Assembly (NCBI RefSeq): GCF_965221685.1
Contig: NZ_OZ244907.1
Strand: one strand, 5' to 3'
DNA: 64,000 nt
Origin: Palauibacter sp022826685
GTDB lineage: Bacteria; Gemmatimonadota; Gemmatimonadetes; Palauibacterales; Palauibacteraceae
Shown here in pieces: positions 9,069-18,956 of this stretch. The position numbers and the translations under genes were made by a program. Each line of letters opens with the position of its first letter. Position 1 is the first letter of the stretch. Below the pieces are notes generated by a model, which was given only the letters and a program-made list of their open reading frames with translations, was not told the DNA's origin and did no database searches.

Positions 9069-10513
9069 GGAGACTCCCGACAACCGGCGCCCCTGGCGCG
9101 GGAGGCGGAGCGGCGTTCGAACTGGACAAGCCGCGGGAGGAGTGCGGCATCGTGGCGGTCAGCGGCTCCGACGCCGCCGCCGAACTCGCGTTTCTCTCCA
9201 TGTACGCGCTCCAGCACCGCGGGCAGGAGTCCGCCGGGGTCGTCACGGTCGACGAATCCGGCAAGTCGCGGGTCCACAAGGGCATGGGCCTCGTGGCGGA
9301 TGTCTTCGACGATGACGTGCTCGGCGGCCTCGAGGGGTCGCTCTCCATCGGGCACGTCCGCTATTCGACCGCGGGAGGATCGAGCCTCCGCAACGCGCAG
9401 CCGCTCCTCGTGCAGTACGAGGACAAGCCGCTCGCGCTCGCGCACAACGGCAACCTCACGAACGCCAACCAGCTCAAGCGCTCGCTCGCCCGCGACGGCT
9501 CGATCTTCCAGACGGATGCGGACTCCGAGGTCATCGTCCACCTCATCGCCCGCTCCCGGCACCGCGACCTGGACGGCAAGATCGACGACGCCTTCTCCCA
9601 GCTGGTCGGCGCCTTCTCCCTCCTCCTCTGCATCGGCGACACGGTGTACGCCACGCGCGATGCGCGCGGCTTCCGGCCTATGGTGATGGGCAGGCGGGGC
9701 GAAGCCGTCGTCTTCGCATCGGAAACGTGCGCCCTCGACATCATCGGGGCCGCCTACGTGCGCGACGTGAAACCGGGCGAAGTGCTGAAGGTCCGCGACG
9801 GCCACGTGGAATCGCTCCGGCCGCTGCCCCCCGCCGAACCCAGCGCCTGTCTGTTCGAACTCGTGTACTTCGCGCGTCCCGATTCGCGCGTGTGGGGGTG
9901 CAGCGTGGACGAGGCGCGGCGCGCGTTCGGCCGCCAGCTCGCCCGCGAGCACCCGGCGGAGGCCGACTGCGTGTTCGCGGTGCCGGACTCGTCGAACTCG
10001 GCCGCGCTCGGATACTCGGAGGTCAGCGGCCTCCCGTTCGAACTCGCGCTCATCCGCAACCACTACGTGGGCCGGACCTTCATCCATCCGACGCAGACGG
10101 GGCGCGACTTCAAGGTGCGGGTGAAGTACAACCCCGTGCGCGAACTCGTCGACGGCAAGCGCATCGTCGTCGTCGACGATTCGCTCGTCCGGGGGACGAC
10201 GAGCAGCGGCCTCGTCCGGCTCCTCCGGGACTCGGGGGCGCGGGAGGTGCATTTCCGGGTCGCGTCCCCGCCGGTGCGTTCCCCCTGCTACTACGGCATC
10301 GACATGCCGACGAAGGAGGAACTCATCGGCTCCAGCCATACAGTCGAAGAGATCCGGCAGCACCTGCAGGTCGAGTCGCTCGGCTACCTCAGCATGGAAG
10401 GTATGCGCGACGCGGTCGCGGACCACGGTCCCTTCTGCGACGCCTGCTGGACCGGCAATTACGCCGCGCCGCTCGTGGACCTGGACCGGGCGCAGGCGCT
10501 GCAGACCGTCTGA
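9065..10513 (+). CDS. purF: Amidophosphoribosyltransferase, iron-sulfur type
   Basis: First committed step of purine synthesis: PRPP plus glutamine gives phosphoribosylamine. The ATG at 9065 overlaps purL (ATGA) and gives 482 residues. Cys27 in EECGIVAV should become the N-terminal nucleophile after propeptide removal. The PRPP loop RIVVVDDSLVRGTTS is intact. Cysteines in ACLFELVYFARPDS, SPCYYGIDMP and FCDACWTGNY match the four [4Fe-4S] ligands of the Bacillus-type enzyme, suggesting an oxygen-sensitive cluster. The stop shares a base with the next start (TGATG). Confidence 0.96.
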   Translation: MRRLPTTGAPGAGGGAAFELDKPREECGIVAVSGSDAAAELAFLSMYALQHRGQESAGVVTVDESGKSRVHKGMGLVADVFDDDVLGGLEGSLSIGHVRYSTAGGSSLRNAQPLLVQYEDKPLALAHNGNLTNANQLKRSLARDGSIFQTDADSEVIVHLIARSRHRDLDGKIDDAFSQLVGAFSLLLCIGDTVYATRDARGFRPMVMGRRGEAVVFASETCALDIIGAAYVRDVKPGEVLKVRDGHVESLRPLPPAEPSACLFELVYFARPDSRVWGCSVDEARRAFGRQLAREHPAEADCVFAVPDSSNSAALGYSEVSGLPFELALIRNHYVGRTFIHPTQTGRDFKVRVKYNPVRELVDGKRIVVVDDSLVRGTTSSGLVRLLRDSGAREVHFRVASPPVRSPCYYGIDMPTKEELIGSSHTVEEIRQHLQVESLGYLSMEGMRDAVADHGPFCDACWTGNYAAPLVDLDRAQALQTV

Positions 10514-12096
10514 TGCCGCGCCGTCCCGCCGCCAGCGTCAGATCCGCCCTCTCCGCCCTTCTCTGTGCCGGCATCGCCGCCTTCCCGGCGTGCGCCCCCG
10601 CGGACCCGTCGGCCTGCGCGCTGATCTTCTCCACGAACGACACGCACGGACGGCTGCTGCCGGCGGCCCAGAGCTGGTCGGACGGACGCCCCGTCGGCGG
10701 ATCCGCCGCGCTCGCGGGCTACGTGGCCCGGGAGCGCTCCACGACCCCCGAGTGTCCCCTCTTCGTCGTCTCCGGCGGCGACATCATGCAGGGCACGCCC
10801 ATCTCGAACTTCACGGACGGGCGCTCGACGATCGAAGCGATGAACGGGATCGGCTACGACGCCGTCGCGATCGGGAACCACGAGTTCGACTGGGGCGTCG
10901 ACGTCCTCGTGGAGCGTGTGGCCGATGCGGACTTCGCCATGCTCGGCGCGAACATCTACCTCAAGGGCACCGACCGGCACCCCGCGTGGGTCCGCCCGTG
11001 GACGATCGTCGAGAGGGACGGCGTCCGGGTCGGCTTCGTCGGCGCGACGACGACGTCCACGCCCGTCGTCGCCCGCCCCTCGCTCGTGGCGGACTTCGAC
11101 TTCCGGCCGATCTCGGATGCGCTCGACCGCTACATCCCGGAGGTGCGGGCGGCCGGCGCGGACTTCGTGGTGGCGGTCATGCACGAAGGCGCCTTCTGCA
11201 CCGTCGGCGCGGCGGGGACCGCGGCGGACCCCGCGTGCCGGGGCGCGGCCCTGGACGCGCTGGCCGTGACGACGGAGCGCTTCGACTACGCGGTCACGGG
11301 GCATACGCACTCGCGCGTCGAGACGGAGATTCGGGGCGTCCCCGTCATCCAGTCGTACTCGAACACGACGGCGTACGGACTCGGACGGATCGACCGTAGC
11401 GCCGAAGGGGCCGTGAGCGCGCACCGCCTCGGCGTTCGGCAGGCGTGGGCGGACGAGGTCGCGCCGGACCCGGACGTCGAGCGGCTCGTCGCCTCCTACA
11501 GCGCCGAGATCTCGACACTCGTCGAACGCGTCGTCGTGGAGCTCCCCGAGGCGCTTTCCGCCCCGCGAGACGGGGACTTCCCGCTTGGCCGAATCGTGGC
11601 CGACGCGCAGCGACACGCGAGCGGGGCCGATGTCGCCCTCATGAACAACGGCGGCATCCGCCGGTCGCTGCCCGCGGGGCCGGTCACCTTCGCCGACCTC
11701 TTCGAACTCCAGCCCTTCAACAACATGCTCGTCCGCCACACGATGACCGGCGCGCAGCTCCTGCGGACGCTCGAACACTCCGCCCGGGAGGGGGACGTCG
11801 ACCTGCACGCGAGCGGCATCACCGTCCGCTACGACCCGGCGGCGCCCCTGGGCGAGCGGATCCTCGACGTGACGCTCGACGACGGATCGCCGGTCACGCC
11901 CGAGGGCCGGTACGTCGTCACCGCCAACGATTTCATCTCGGGCGGCGGCGGCGGCTACACCGTCTTCGCCGAAGCCGAAGTCATCGACCCCCTGGAAGTC
12001 GCGGACCTGGAGGCGCTCGTCGCCTACCTGGAGGCTCAGCCGCAACCCCTGCCCATCCCGCGCGCCCCCCGCTGGATCGAGTCACGCACGCCCTAG
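10513..12096 (+). CDS. Exported 5'-nucleotidase / cyclic phosphodiesterase family protein
   Basis: Metallophosphoesterase that removes phosphate from extracellular or periplasmic nucleotides. The ATG at 10513 shares one base with the purF stop. The 527-residue product starts with a signal peptide (about residues 1-25) ending near a cysteine, possibly a lipoprotein. The metal motif STNDTHGR, then GGDIMQGTP, GNHEFDWGVD and VTGHTHSR are the catalytic blocks. The C-terminal nucleotidase domain has NNGGIRRSLPAG and FNNMLVR. Placement as the last gene of a purine operon suggests nucleotide salvage beside synthesis; the exact substrate is not known. Confidence 0.9.
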   Translation: MPRRPAASVRSALSALLCAGIAAFPACAPADPSACALIFSTNDTHGRLLPAAQSWSDGRPVGGSAALAGYVARERSTTPECPLFVVSGGDIMQGTPISNFTDGRSTIEAMNGIGYDAVAIGNHEFDWGVDVLVERVADADFAMLGANIYLKGTDRHPAWVRPWTIVERDGVRVGFVGATTTSTPVVARPSLVADFDFRPISDALDRYIPEVRAAGADFVVAVMHEGAFCTVGAAGTAADPACRGAALDALAVTTERFDYAVTGHTHSRVETEIRGVPVIQSYSNTTAYGLGRIDRSAEGAVSAHRLGVRQAWADEVAPDPDVERLVASYSAEISTLVERVVVELPEALSAPRDGDFPLGRIVADAQRHASGADVALMNNGGIRRSLPAGPVTFADLFELQPFNNMLVRHTMTGAQLLRTLEHSAREGDVDLHASGITVRYDPAAPLGERILDVTLDDGSPVTPEGRYVVTANDFISGGGGGYTVFAEAEVIDPLEVADLEALVAYLEAQPQPLPIPRAPRWIESRTP

Positions 12097-12248
12097 CAGC
12101 GTCCGTCGATCCCGTCCGGCAGGGGCGGCGCCGCACGAAACCAAACGCCGGTCGCTCCGTAGGCCCACCCGTAGGGCCGTCCCCGCTCCGCGGCCGGCAG
12201 GGCGGACGGCCGACCTGTTTCAGTCCCGGCGGAGGAGTGCGGGTTCGG

Positions 12249-13343
12249 ATGAAGCGAGGCACGAAGATACTCGGGGGCATGGTCCTGATCGGGGGGCTCG
12301 GCGCCACCGGCTTCGCGGTGGCGAACACGGGGAACGGCGAAGATGGCGAGACCGGCACCGTCGCCGTGGAGCGCGGTGAGATCGTGGACCGGGCGCTCGC
12401 GGTGGGACGCATCGAGCCGCTCGTCGAGGTGAGCGTGAAGTCACAGCTCGCGGGCGTCGTCCGGCAGATGTTCAAGGAGCCCGGCGAGTACGTGCAGCGG
12501 GGCCAGCCCCTCCTCGAAGTCCAGCCCAACCCCACGCCGATCGAACTCGTCGAGGCCCGGCGCAACGTGGAGCTGCGGGAGATCGAACTCCAGCAGCTCG
12601 AGCGGCAGCGCGACCGGCTCGAGGCGCTGCGCGGCCGCGGATTCGTGTCCGAGGAGGAATACGAGACGGTGGCTCGACAGCACGACGAGGCCGCGCTCCA
12701 AGTCCAGATCGCGACCGAACGACTGGCTCTCCTCTCCGAGGGCCGCGTGACGATCGGCGACGAAGCCGTCGAGACGGTCATCACCTCCCCGATCCAGGGG
12801 TTCATCCTCGAGAAGATGGTGGAGATCGGCGATCCCGTCGTCCCGCTGACGACGTTTCAGGAAGGGACCGCCCTCATGACGATGGCGGAGATGGACGAAC
12901 TGCTCTTCCGCGGCACGGTGGATGAGATCGACGTGGGGCGGCTGGTCGAGGGCATGCCGGTGGAGATCACGATCGGCGCGCTCCCGGACGCGCGCATCGA
13001 GGGACGGCTGACGAAGATCTCGCTCAAGGGCCGCGACGAGGAGAACGCCACCCTCTTCCCGGTCGAGATCGCGGTGCTTCCGCTGGACGGCGCGGCGCTG
13101 CGGGCGGGCTATTCCGCCAACGCGCACGTGATCATCGAGCGCCGTTCGGAAGTGCTCGTCATCCCCGAGCGCCTGGTCCGGTTCGAGGACGAGCGCACGC
13201 TCGTCACGGTCCGGCTGGGGCCGGAGGAGACGGAGGAACGCGAGATCCGCACCGGACTCAGCGATGGGATCAGCGTAGAGGTGCTGGACGGCCTGGCGGA
13301 GGGCGAGCGCGTGCTGGAGCCCCCGCGGCGCGAGATCACCTAG
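12249..13343 (+). CDS. HlyD/MacA-type periplasmic adaptor (efflux RND/ABC adaptor)
   Basis: Membrane-fusion protein linking an inner-membrane pump to an outer-membrane channel. The ATG at 12249 gives 364 residues; GGAGG lies 13 nt upstream, rather far. One N-terminal membrane segment (about residues 6-27) is followed by a biotinyl-lipoyl-like half (GRIEPLVEVSVKSQLAGVV), a coiled-coil hairpin rich in Glu, Arg and Gln at about 95-160, the second lipoyl half, and a beta-barrel domain. Two MacB-type permeases follow. The 152-nt gap before it is GC-rich with no structure that I can name. Confidence 0.88.
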   Translation: MKRGTKILGGMVLIGGLGATGFAVANTGNGEDGETGTVAVERGEIVDRALAVGRIEPLVEVSVKSQLAGVVRQMFKEPGEYVQRGQPLLEVQPNPTPIELVEARRNVELREIELQQLERQRDRLEALRGRGFVSEEEYETVARQHDEAALQVQIATERLALLSEGRVTIGDEAVETVITSPIQGFILEKMVEIGDPVVPLTTFQEGTALMTMAEMDELLFRGTVDEIDVGRLVEGMPVEITIGALPDARIEGRLTKISLKGRDEENATLFPVEIAVLPLDGAALRAGYSANAHVIIERRSEVLVIPERLVRFEDERTLVTVRLGPEETEEREIRTGLSDGISVEVLDGLAEGERVLEPPRREIT

Positions 13344-13388
13344 TGCGCGACACCAGCCGCCGGTGACAGCGCGCGGGGCCGGCCCCCG

Positions 13389-14621
13389 GTGAGGCTGCTC
13401 GACGCCGCACGGCAGCTGTGGGCCGACCTCTCGGCCCAGCGCGTCCGGACCACGCTCACCGTGCTCGGCATCACCTGGGGCACCGTAGCGGTCGTCGTGC
13501 TGCTCGCCTTCTCCGTCGGGCTCGAACGGCAGACGATCAAGCGGTTCCACGGGCTCGGCGACCGGATCGTCATCCTCTTCGGCGGACGCACGACGATGCC
13601 GCACGCGGGGTTCAGGGAGGGACGGTCGATCCGGCTGCGCGAGGCGGACGCGGAGATTCTCGCCCGGCGGATCCCCGACATCACGATGATCAGCCCGGAG
13701 TACTCCACGCGGGCGGCGCCGGTCCGCTACGGCCGCAACGGCGTGAATCCGAACATCACCGGCATCTATCCCGTGTACGGCGAGATGCGGAACATCATCC
13801 CGCTCCCGGGCGGCCGCTTCATCAACGAGCGTGACCAGCGGGAGCGGCGACGCGTCGTGTTTCTCGGAGACGAGGTCGCCCGGGTCCTGTTCGGGGACGC
13901 CGATCCGGTCGGCGATCAGGTCCGGATCGGCGACTCGCCCTTCACCGTGATCGGCGTGCTTCAACCCAAGGTCCAGAACTCGTCGTACAACTCGCGGGAC
14001 CAGGACCGCGTGTTCATCCCGGCCGGTACGCACGCGGCGCTGTTCGGCTCGCGCTTCGTCTCCAACCTCGTCTACCGGACCGCGGACGCGTCGCGGACGG
14101 AGGCCGTGGAGGCGCAGGTCTACGAGGTCCTCGGGGCGAAGTACCGCTTCAACGCGGGCGACGAGGACGCGCTGGCCGTGTGGGACACGGCGGAGTGGGA
14201 GCGGATGTTCGGGTTCCTCTTCCTGGGATTCAAGATCTTCTTCGCGATCGTCGGCAGCTTCACGCTCAGCGTGGGCGGGATCGGGGTCGCGAACATCATG
14301 TACATCGTCGTGCGCGAGCGGACGAACGAGATCGGGATCAAGCGCTCGCTCGGCGCCACGCGGCGATCCATCCTGTGGCAGTTCCTCACCGAGAGCATGC
14401 TCATCGTCGTCGCGGGCGCGGCGCTCGGCGTCGTCGTCTCCCTCGGAATCGTGAAACTCATGTCGCTGGTCCCGATGCAGGAGTTCGTCGGTACGCCGAC
14501 GATCTCGCTGCAGGTGGCCGCGGTGACCATGGCGCTCCTCGCGTTCATCGCGGTGCTGGCCGGGCTCTTCCCCGCCCGCCGCGCCGCAACGCTCGACCCC
14601 GTCGAATGTCTCCGCGACTAG
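13389..14621 (+). CDS. MacB-type ABC transporter permease (first of two)
   Basis: Four-helix permease with a large periplasmic core, as in MacB/FtsX/LolC transporters. From the GTG at 13389 it has 410 residues: one N-terminal membrane segment (about 21-45), a periplasmic MacB_PCD-like region (about 46-265), and three helices in an FtsX domain (about 275-405) ending DPVECLRD, the usual family tail. There is no ATPase domain or Walker motif, unlike full-length MacB. It is 45 nt from the adaptor gene and 35 nt before a paralogous permease. Confidence 0.9.
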   Translation: MRLLDAARQLWADLSAQRVRTTLTVLGITWGTVAVVVLLAFSVGLERQTIKRFHGLGDRIVILFGGRTTMPHAGFREGRSIRLREADAEILARRIPDITMISPEYSTRAAPVRYGRNGVNPNITGIYPVYGEMRNIIPLPGGRFINERDQRERRRVVFLGDEVARVLFGDADPVGDQVRIGDSPFTVIGVLQPKVQNSSYNSRDQDRVFIPAGTHAALFGSRFVSNLVYRTADASRTEAVEAQVYEVLGAKYRFNAGDEDALAVWDTAEWERMFGFLFLGFKIFFAIVGSFTLSVGGIGVANIMYIVVRERTNEIGIKRSLGATRRSILWQFLTESMLIVVAGAALGVVVSLGIVKLMSLVPMQEFVGTPTISLQVAAVTMALLAFIAVLAGLFPARRAATLDPVECLRD

Positions 14622-14656
14622 TGTCGGCGGCCCCCGCTCCGGCAACGGTCTGATCC

Positions 14657-15901
14657 ATGTGGAAGATCCTCCTCGAAGAGTTCCTCGGCGACCTGCGGGC
14701 CCAGAAGACGCGCGCCTTCCTCACGATCTTCGCCGTCGTGTGGGGGACGATCTCGATCGTTCTCCTGCTCGCCTTCGGACAGGGACTCCGGAACCAGTTC
14801 TCGGTGGGGCTGCTCAACGCCGGCGAACGCATCTTCATGGTCTACGGCGGTCAGACGAGCATGGAGCACGAGGGGCTGTCGAAGGGACGCCGGATCCGGC
14901 TGCGGGAGGAGGATCTCGACCTGCTCCTGCGCGCGGTGCCGGAGTTCGAGATGGGCAGTCCCTCCTACGGCCGGGGCCGGACGCACCTGAAGGTGGGGGA
15001 GAACCAGACAACGACCTACATGGAAGGCGTGAGCCCGGTCTTCTCCGAGTTGCGGCGCATGTTCCCCGCTCCGGGCGGCCGGTTCATCAACCAGCGCGAC
15101 ATCGACGAGAAGCGGCGGGTGCTGTTCCTCGGAGACGAACTCGCCGCACGCCTGTTCGGCGACGCGCCGGCCGTGGGGCGCACGGTCACGCTGGACGGGC
15201 TTCCCTTCCGCGTGATCGGCGTGATGGAGTCGAAGTTCCAGGACTCGAGCAACAACGGGCCGGACGAGGACCGGGCCGTAATCCCCGCCTCCACGTTCCG
15301 GAGTATCTACGGCCAGGAGTTCGTGAACCACCTGCTCCTGCGGCCTCGCGACGTGAGGGACGCGGCGGTGGCCAAGCAGGAGTTGTACCGCGTGCTGGGC
15401 GGCCGGTACCGGTTCGCGACGGCAGACGAGCGGGCGCTCGCGATCTGGGACTTCATCGAGGACGAGAAGATCGTGGGCCAGATCGGGCTCGGGATTCAGA
15501 TCTTCCTCGGACTCGTCGGCGCCTTCACGCTGATCGTGGCGGGAGTCGGCGTCGCGAACATCATGTACGTCGTGGTGCGGGAACGGACGCGGGAGATCGG
15601 CGTCAAGCTCGCCGTGGGCGCGAGGAAGCGGCACATCGTGAGCCAGTTCCTCTTCGAAGCGACCCTCATCGCCGTCGGCGGGGGTCTCGCGGGGCTCGCC
15701 ATCGCCGCGCTGCTCGTGACGGGCATCGACGCCCTGCCGATCGACGACCCGGCGATGCAGTACATCGTGAATCCGAAGCTCTCCGCCCCGATCGCCGCGG
15801 TGTGCGCGGGGATCCTGATGGCGATCGGTCTGGTGGCCGGCATTCTCCCGGCCCGCAAGGCGGCCCGGCTCGATCCGGTGGAGTCGCTCAGGTACGAATA
15901 G
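14657..15901 (+). CDS. MacB-type ABC transporter permease (second of two)
   Basis: 414-residue paralogue of the preceding permease with the same layout: membrane segment at about residues 18-42, periplasmic MacB-like core, FtsX domain with three helices, and the tail DPVESLRYE. The two share segments such as PAPGGRFINQRD against PLPGGRFINERD, so they probably arose by duplication and may form a heterodimer. No ATP-binding subunit is encoded next to them. The start ATG lies a short distance after the first permease. Confidence 0.9.
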   Translation: MWKILLEEFLGDLRAQKTRAFLTIFAVVWGTISIVLLLAFGQGLRNQFSVGLLNAGERIFMVYGGQTSMEHEGLSKGRRIRLREEDLDLLLRAVPEFEMGSPSYGRGRTHLKVGENQTTTYMEGVSPVFSELRRMFPAPGGRFINQRDIDEKRRVLFLGDELAARLFGDAPAVGRTVTLDGLPFRVIGVMESKFQDSSNNGPDEDRAVIPASTFRSIYGQEFVNHLLLRPRDVRDAAVAKQELYRVLGGRYRFATADERALAIWDFIEDEKIVGQIGLGIQIFLGLVGAFTLIVAGVGVANIMYVVVRERTREIGVKLAVGARKRHIVSQFLFEATLIAVGGGLAGLAIAALLVTGIDALPIDDPAMQYIVNPKLSAPIAAVCAGILMAIGLVAGILPARKAARLDPVESLRYE

Positions 15902-15927
15902 CCGTGCCTTTCGGCGTTCTGTGCCCG

Positions 15928-15956
15928 TTACGCAAACCGCCGTCCGCCGTTACATT
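15928..15956 (+). promoter_or_regulatory. Candidate promoter of the TonB receptor gene
   Basis: TTACGC at 15928-15933 and TACATT at 15951-15956 are separated by 17 nt. The -10 matches the consensus at four of six positions; the -35 is poor. It lies in the 168-nt gap before the receptor gene, leaving a leader of about 105 nt. Confidence 0.3.
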
Positions 15957-16069
15957 TGTCAGCGACTTTTCGGGTGCCGCAGGAGGTTCGGTTGGCAACG
16001 ATATTTCGGGCGCTCGCGCCGCAGGTTGGCCGCGCGTCACGCTAAGCATCCATAACCGGAGGATGACCG

Positions 16070-18886
16070 ATGTCACGCACAATTCGTCTGAAGGCGCTCT
16101 GCGCCGCGCTCTTCATCCTCATCTTCTCCACCGCCGATCTGGCCGCACAGGAGACTGCGACCGTTACGGGCCGGGTGACGGATGACCTGGGCGCCGGCGT
16201 CGCGGGTGCGCAAGTGGTGGTCTCGCACGATCTGACCGGGGTCCAGGTCGGAGCGCTGTCCGGGAGCGATGGCGCCTATCGGGTGGAGGGCGTTCGTCCC
16301 GGCGGGCCGTACACCGTCACGGTGGTCCTTATCGGATACGGACGCGAGTCCGAGACCGAGGTCTCGCTGGAGGACGGCCAGTCGATCGCGCTGGACTTCA
16401 GCCTGAGCCGGGAGGCGATCGCCATGAACGCCCTCGAGGTCTTCGCTACCCGGGCACAGGACCGGCAGACCCCGGTGGCGTTCACCAACGTGAGCAAGGC
16501 GCAGATCCAGAACCAGCTGGGCTCCAGGGATCTTCCGCTGGTGCTGAACGTCACCCCCAGCGTCTACGCGACCCAGCAGGGGGGCGGCGCCGGCGACGCG
16601 CGCATCAACGTGCGCGGCTTCAACCAGCGCAACACCGCCGTGATGATCAACGGCGTGCCCGTCAACGACATGGAGAACGGGTGGGTCTACTGGTCCAACT
16701 GGGACGGCCTGGGCGATGCCGCCACCAGCATCCAGCTCCAGCGCGGCCTTTCGGCGGTCAACCTGGCCACGCCGTCGATCGGTGGCACGATCAACGTCAT
16801 CACCGACCCCGCGGCCGAGGGCGCGGGCCTCATGTACAAGCAGGAGTTCGGACTCGGCAGCCTGGATGACAACGGCGGCTGGGGGCTCGGCAGCAACCTG
16901 CTGAAGGAGACGGTGGTGGTGAACACGGGTCCCGTAGGCAGGTTCGCCGCCACGGGTTCCGTCGTGCGCAAGACCGGGGACGGCATGTACACGGGCTTCA
17001 CGGGAGGCAACGCCACGTGGACCGATGCCTGGGCCTACTACCTGGCCACGTCGTTCCAGTTGAGCGCCAACAACCGGCTCGAGGCCTACGCGGTCGGCGC
17101 GCCGCAGCGACACGGCCAGAACATCTACAAGCTCAACCTGGCGAGTCTCGACCCGGAGTTCGCGCGCACGCTGGACGGCTTCGACGCCGGGGCGTTCGAG
17201 AAGTTCCCCGCGGTGGGCAGGGGCCGCAGTCCCAACGTGGCCCCGGTGAGCGCCAGCTATGGCGGAACCCAGTACAACAGCACGGGCCCGGACTCGGGAC
17301 GGAGAGATCGCTTCAACGACGGCTTTCTCAACGAGCGTGAGAACTACTTCCACAAGCCGCAGGTCAACCTGAACTGGTACTCCTACTTCGGCGACGGTCT
17401 GAGCCTGACGACCGTGGGCTACTTCTCCGGCGGCGCGGGAGGAGGTACGGGCACCATCGGGTCCGTGCGATGGAACTACGATTACGGCCAGCGCATCCCG
17501 GATTGGGACGCCACCATCGCGAGGAACCGGGACGAGGCCGCCGGGTCCCGCGGTGTCCTTCGCAACTCGGTGAACAACCAGCAGACCTGGGGCGCCATCT
17601 CCAAGCTGCGCAAGAGCTTCGACAACGGAGTCACCGCCGAGGTCGGCGTCGATTGGCGCACGGCCACGATCGAGCACTACCGGGAGGTGCGCGACCTGCT
17701 GGGCGGCGCCTACTACGAGTGCTCGAGCAGAAACCGCTGCACCCCCTCCGAGTTCTGGAGCGAGGCCGAGCACAACCGCAATCTCGGCGACAAGATCCAC
17801 TATCACAACGAGAATACGGTGGACTGGCTGGGCGGCTACGTGCAGGCCGAGAAGACAACCACCGGCGGATCGCTCTACGGCATGGCCGGCTGGGCCCAGA
17901 ATTCCTACACGTTCGTGGATTTCTTCAAGTCCGGGCCGAGCGGCGGCAACCTCCAACTCGAGAGCGGCAATATCTCCGGGTATCAGATCAAGGGTGGCGC
18001 CGTTCGCAATCTCAGCGACGAGTGGTCCCTGTTCGGGAACGCGGGAATCGTCTCCAAGGTGCCGATCTTCGACGGCGTGATCGACGACAACAGCGGCACG
18101 CTTCACGACGATCCGAAGAACGAGAAGTTCCTCTCGTTCGAGGTGGGGACGCAGTTCCGCTCCAGCAGCCGGGCGCTGTCGCTGGACGTGAACTTCTACC
18201 ACACCACCTGGAGGGATCGGACGGAGAGAGGCTTCGTCCGCGACCTGGGCGGGGTCGAAGGCGTGGATGGGCTCGTCACCCTGTTGGGCGTGGACGCGCG
18301 ACACATGGGCATCGAAGCCCAGGCGGCCTTTCAGCCGAGCAACGTCGTGCGCTTCGACGGGGCGCTCTCGATCGGCAACTGGAAGTACCTGGAGAACGCC
18401 CCCGGTTTCTATCGCCCCGACGACCGATTCACCGAGTCAGTGTTTCTGGACTTCTACATTCAGGGCCTCAAGGTGGCCGATGCGCCTCAGCGGCAGATGG
18501 CGATCAGCGCGTCGGTCTTTCCGGCGGACGGCACCTCCATGTCGCTGGTAGGCAAGTTCTTCGGCAACCACTATGCGGCGTTCAATCACCTGAACCGCAG
18601 CGATCCGGCCGAACAGGGAATCCAGTCCTGGCAGCCGCCGGGTTACTCGGTCTTCGACGTGCACCTCTCGCATTCGCTCGGCAACATCCTCCCGGTGGCC
18701 AGCGGCAGCGTGCGCATCTTCGCGAACGTGTACAACCTCTTCGACACGACCTACATCCAGGACGCCACGGACGCCTCGCAGTTCAACAACTACTTCGAGG
18801 ACGGCGATCTTCACGATGCGGACTCCGCCGAGGTGTTCCTCGGCTATCCCCGCAGCCTGAACGTGGGATTCCAGTTCAACTTCTAG
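16070..18886 (+). CDS. TonB-dependent receptor with N-terminal carboxypeptidase-like domain
   Basis: Outer-membrane active transporter powered by TonB. GGAGG precedes the ATG at 16070. The 938 residues comprise a signal peptide (about 1-26, cleaved after LAAQ), a CarboxypepD_reg-like beta-sandwich (about 28-115), a plug domain with INVRGFNQRNTAVMINGVPVND (about 165-205), and a beta-barrel rich in aromatic and Gly residues, ending LNVGFQFNF with the C-terminal Phe typical of outer-membrane proteins. Substrate unknown. A strong hairpin follows directly, so transcription probably ends here. Confidence 0.94.
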   Translation: MSRTIRLKALCAALFILIFSTADLAAQETATVTGRVTDDLGAGVAGAQVVVSHDLTGVQVGALSGSDGAYRVEGVRPGGPYTVTVVLIGYGRESETEVSLEDGQSIALDFSLSREAIAMNALEVFATRAQDRQTPVAFTNVSKAQIQNQLGSRDLPLVLNVTPSVYATQQGGGAGDARINVRGFNQRNTAVMINGVPVNDMENGWVYWSNWDGLGDAATSIQLQRGLSAVNLATPSIGGTINVITDPAAEGAGLMYKQEFGLGSLDDNGGWGLGSNLLKETVVVNTGPVGRFAATGSVVRKTGDGMYTGFTGGNATWTDAWAYYLATSFQLSANNRLEAYAVGAPQRHGQNIYKLNLASLDPEFARTLDGFDAGAFEKFPAVGRGRSPNVAPVSASYGGTQYNSTGPDSGRRDRFNDGFLNERENYFHKPQVNLNWYSYFGDGLSLTTVGYFSGGAGGGTGTIGSVRWNYDYGQRIPDWDATIARNRDEAAGSRGVLRNSVNNQQTWGAISKLRKSFDNGVTAEVGVDWRTATIEHYREVRDLLGGAYYECSSRNRCTPSEFWSEAEHNRNLGDKIHYHNENTVDWLGGYVQAEKTTTGGSLYGMAGWAQNSYTFVDFFKSGPSGGNLQLESGNISGYQIKGGAVRNLSDEWSLFGNAGIVSKVPIFDGVIDDNSGTLHDDPKNEKFLSFEVGTQFRSSSRALSLDVNFYHTTWRDRTERGFVRDLGGVEGVDGLVTLLGVDARHMGIEAQAAFQPSNVVRFDGALSIGNWKYLENAPGFYRPDDRFTESVFLDFYIQGLKVADAPQRQMAISASVFPADGTSMSLVGKFFGNHYAAFNHLNRSDPAEQGIQSWQPPGYSVFDVHLSHSLGNILPVASGSVRIFANVYNLFDTTYIQDATDASQFNNYFEDGDLHDADSAEVFLGYPRSLNVGFQFNF

Positions 18887-18911
18887 CGACCGGACGCGAT
18901 CCGGGATCCCG

Positions 18912-18945
18912 AACGGCCTCGCCGGCAGCTGTCGGCGGGGCCGTT
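18912..18945. terminator. Hairpin between convergent TonB receptor and fbp genes
   Basis: Arms of 13 bases at 18912-18924 and 18933-18945 pair with only one T:G wobble around an 8-nt loop. A short T run follows on the plus strand and AA lies at the other end. Sitting between two convergent genes it could stop transcription from both sides. Confidence 0.7.
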
Positions 18946-18956
18946 TGCCATCCGGG

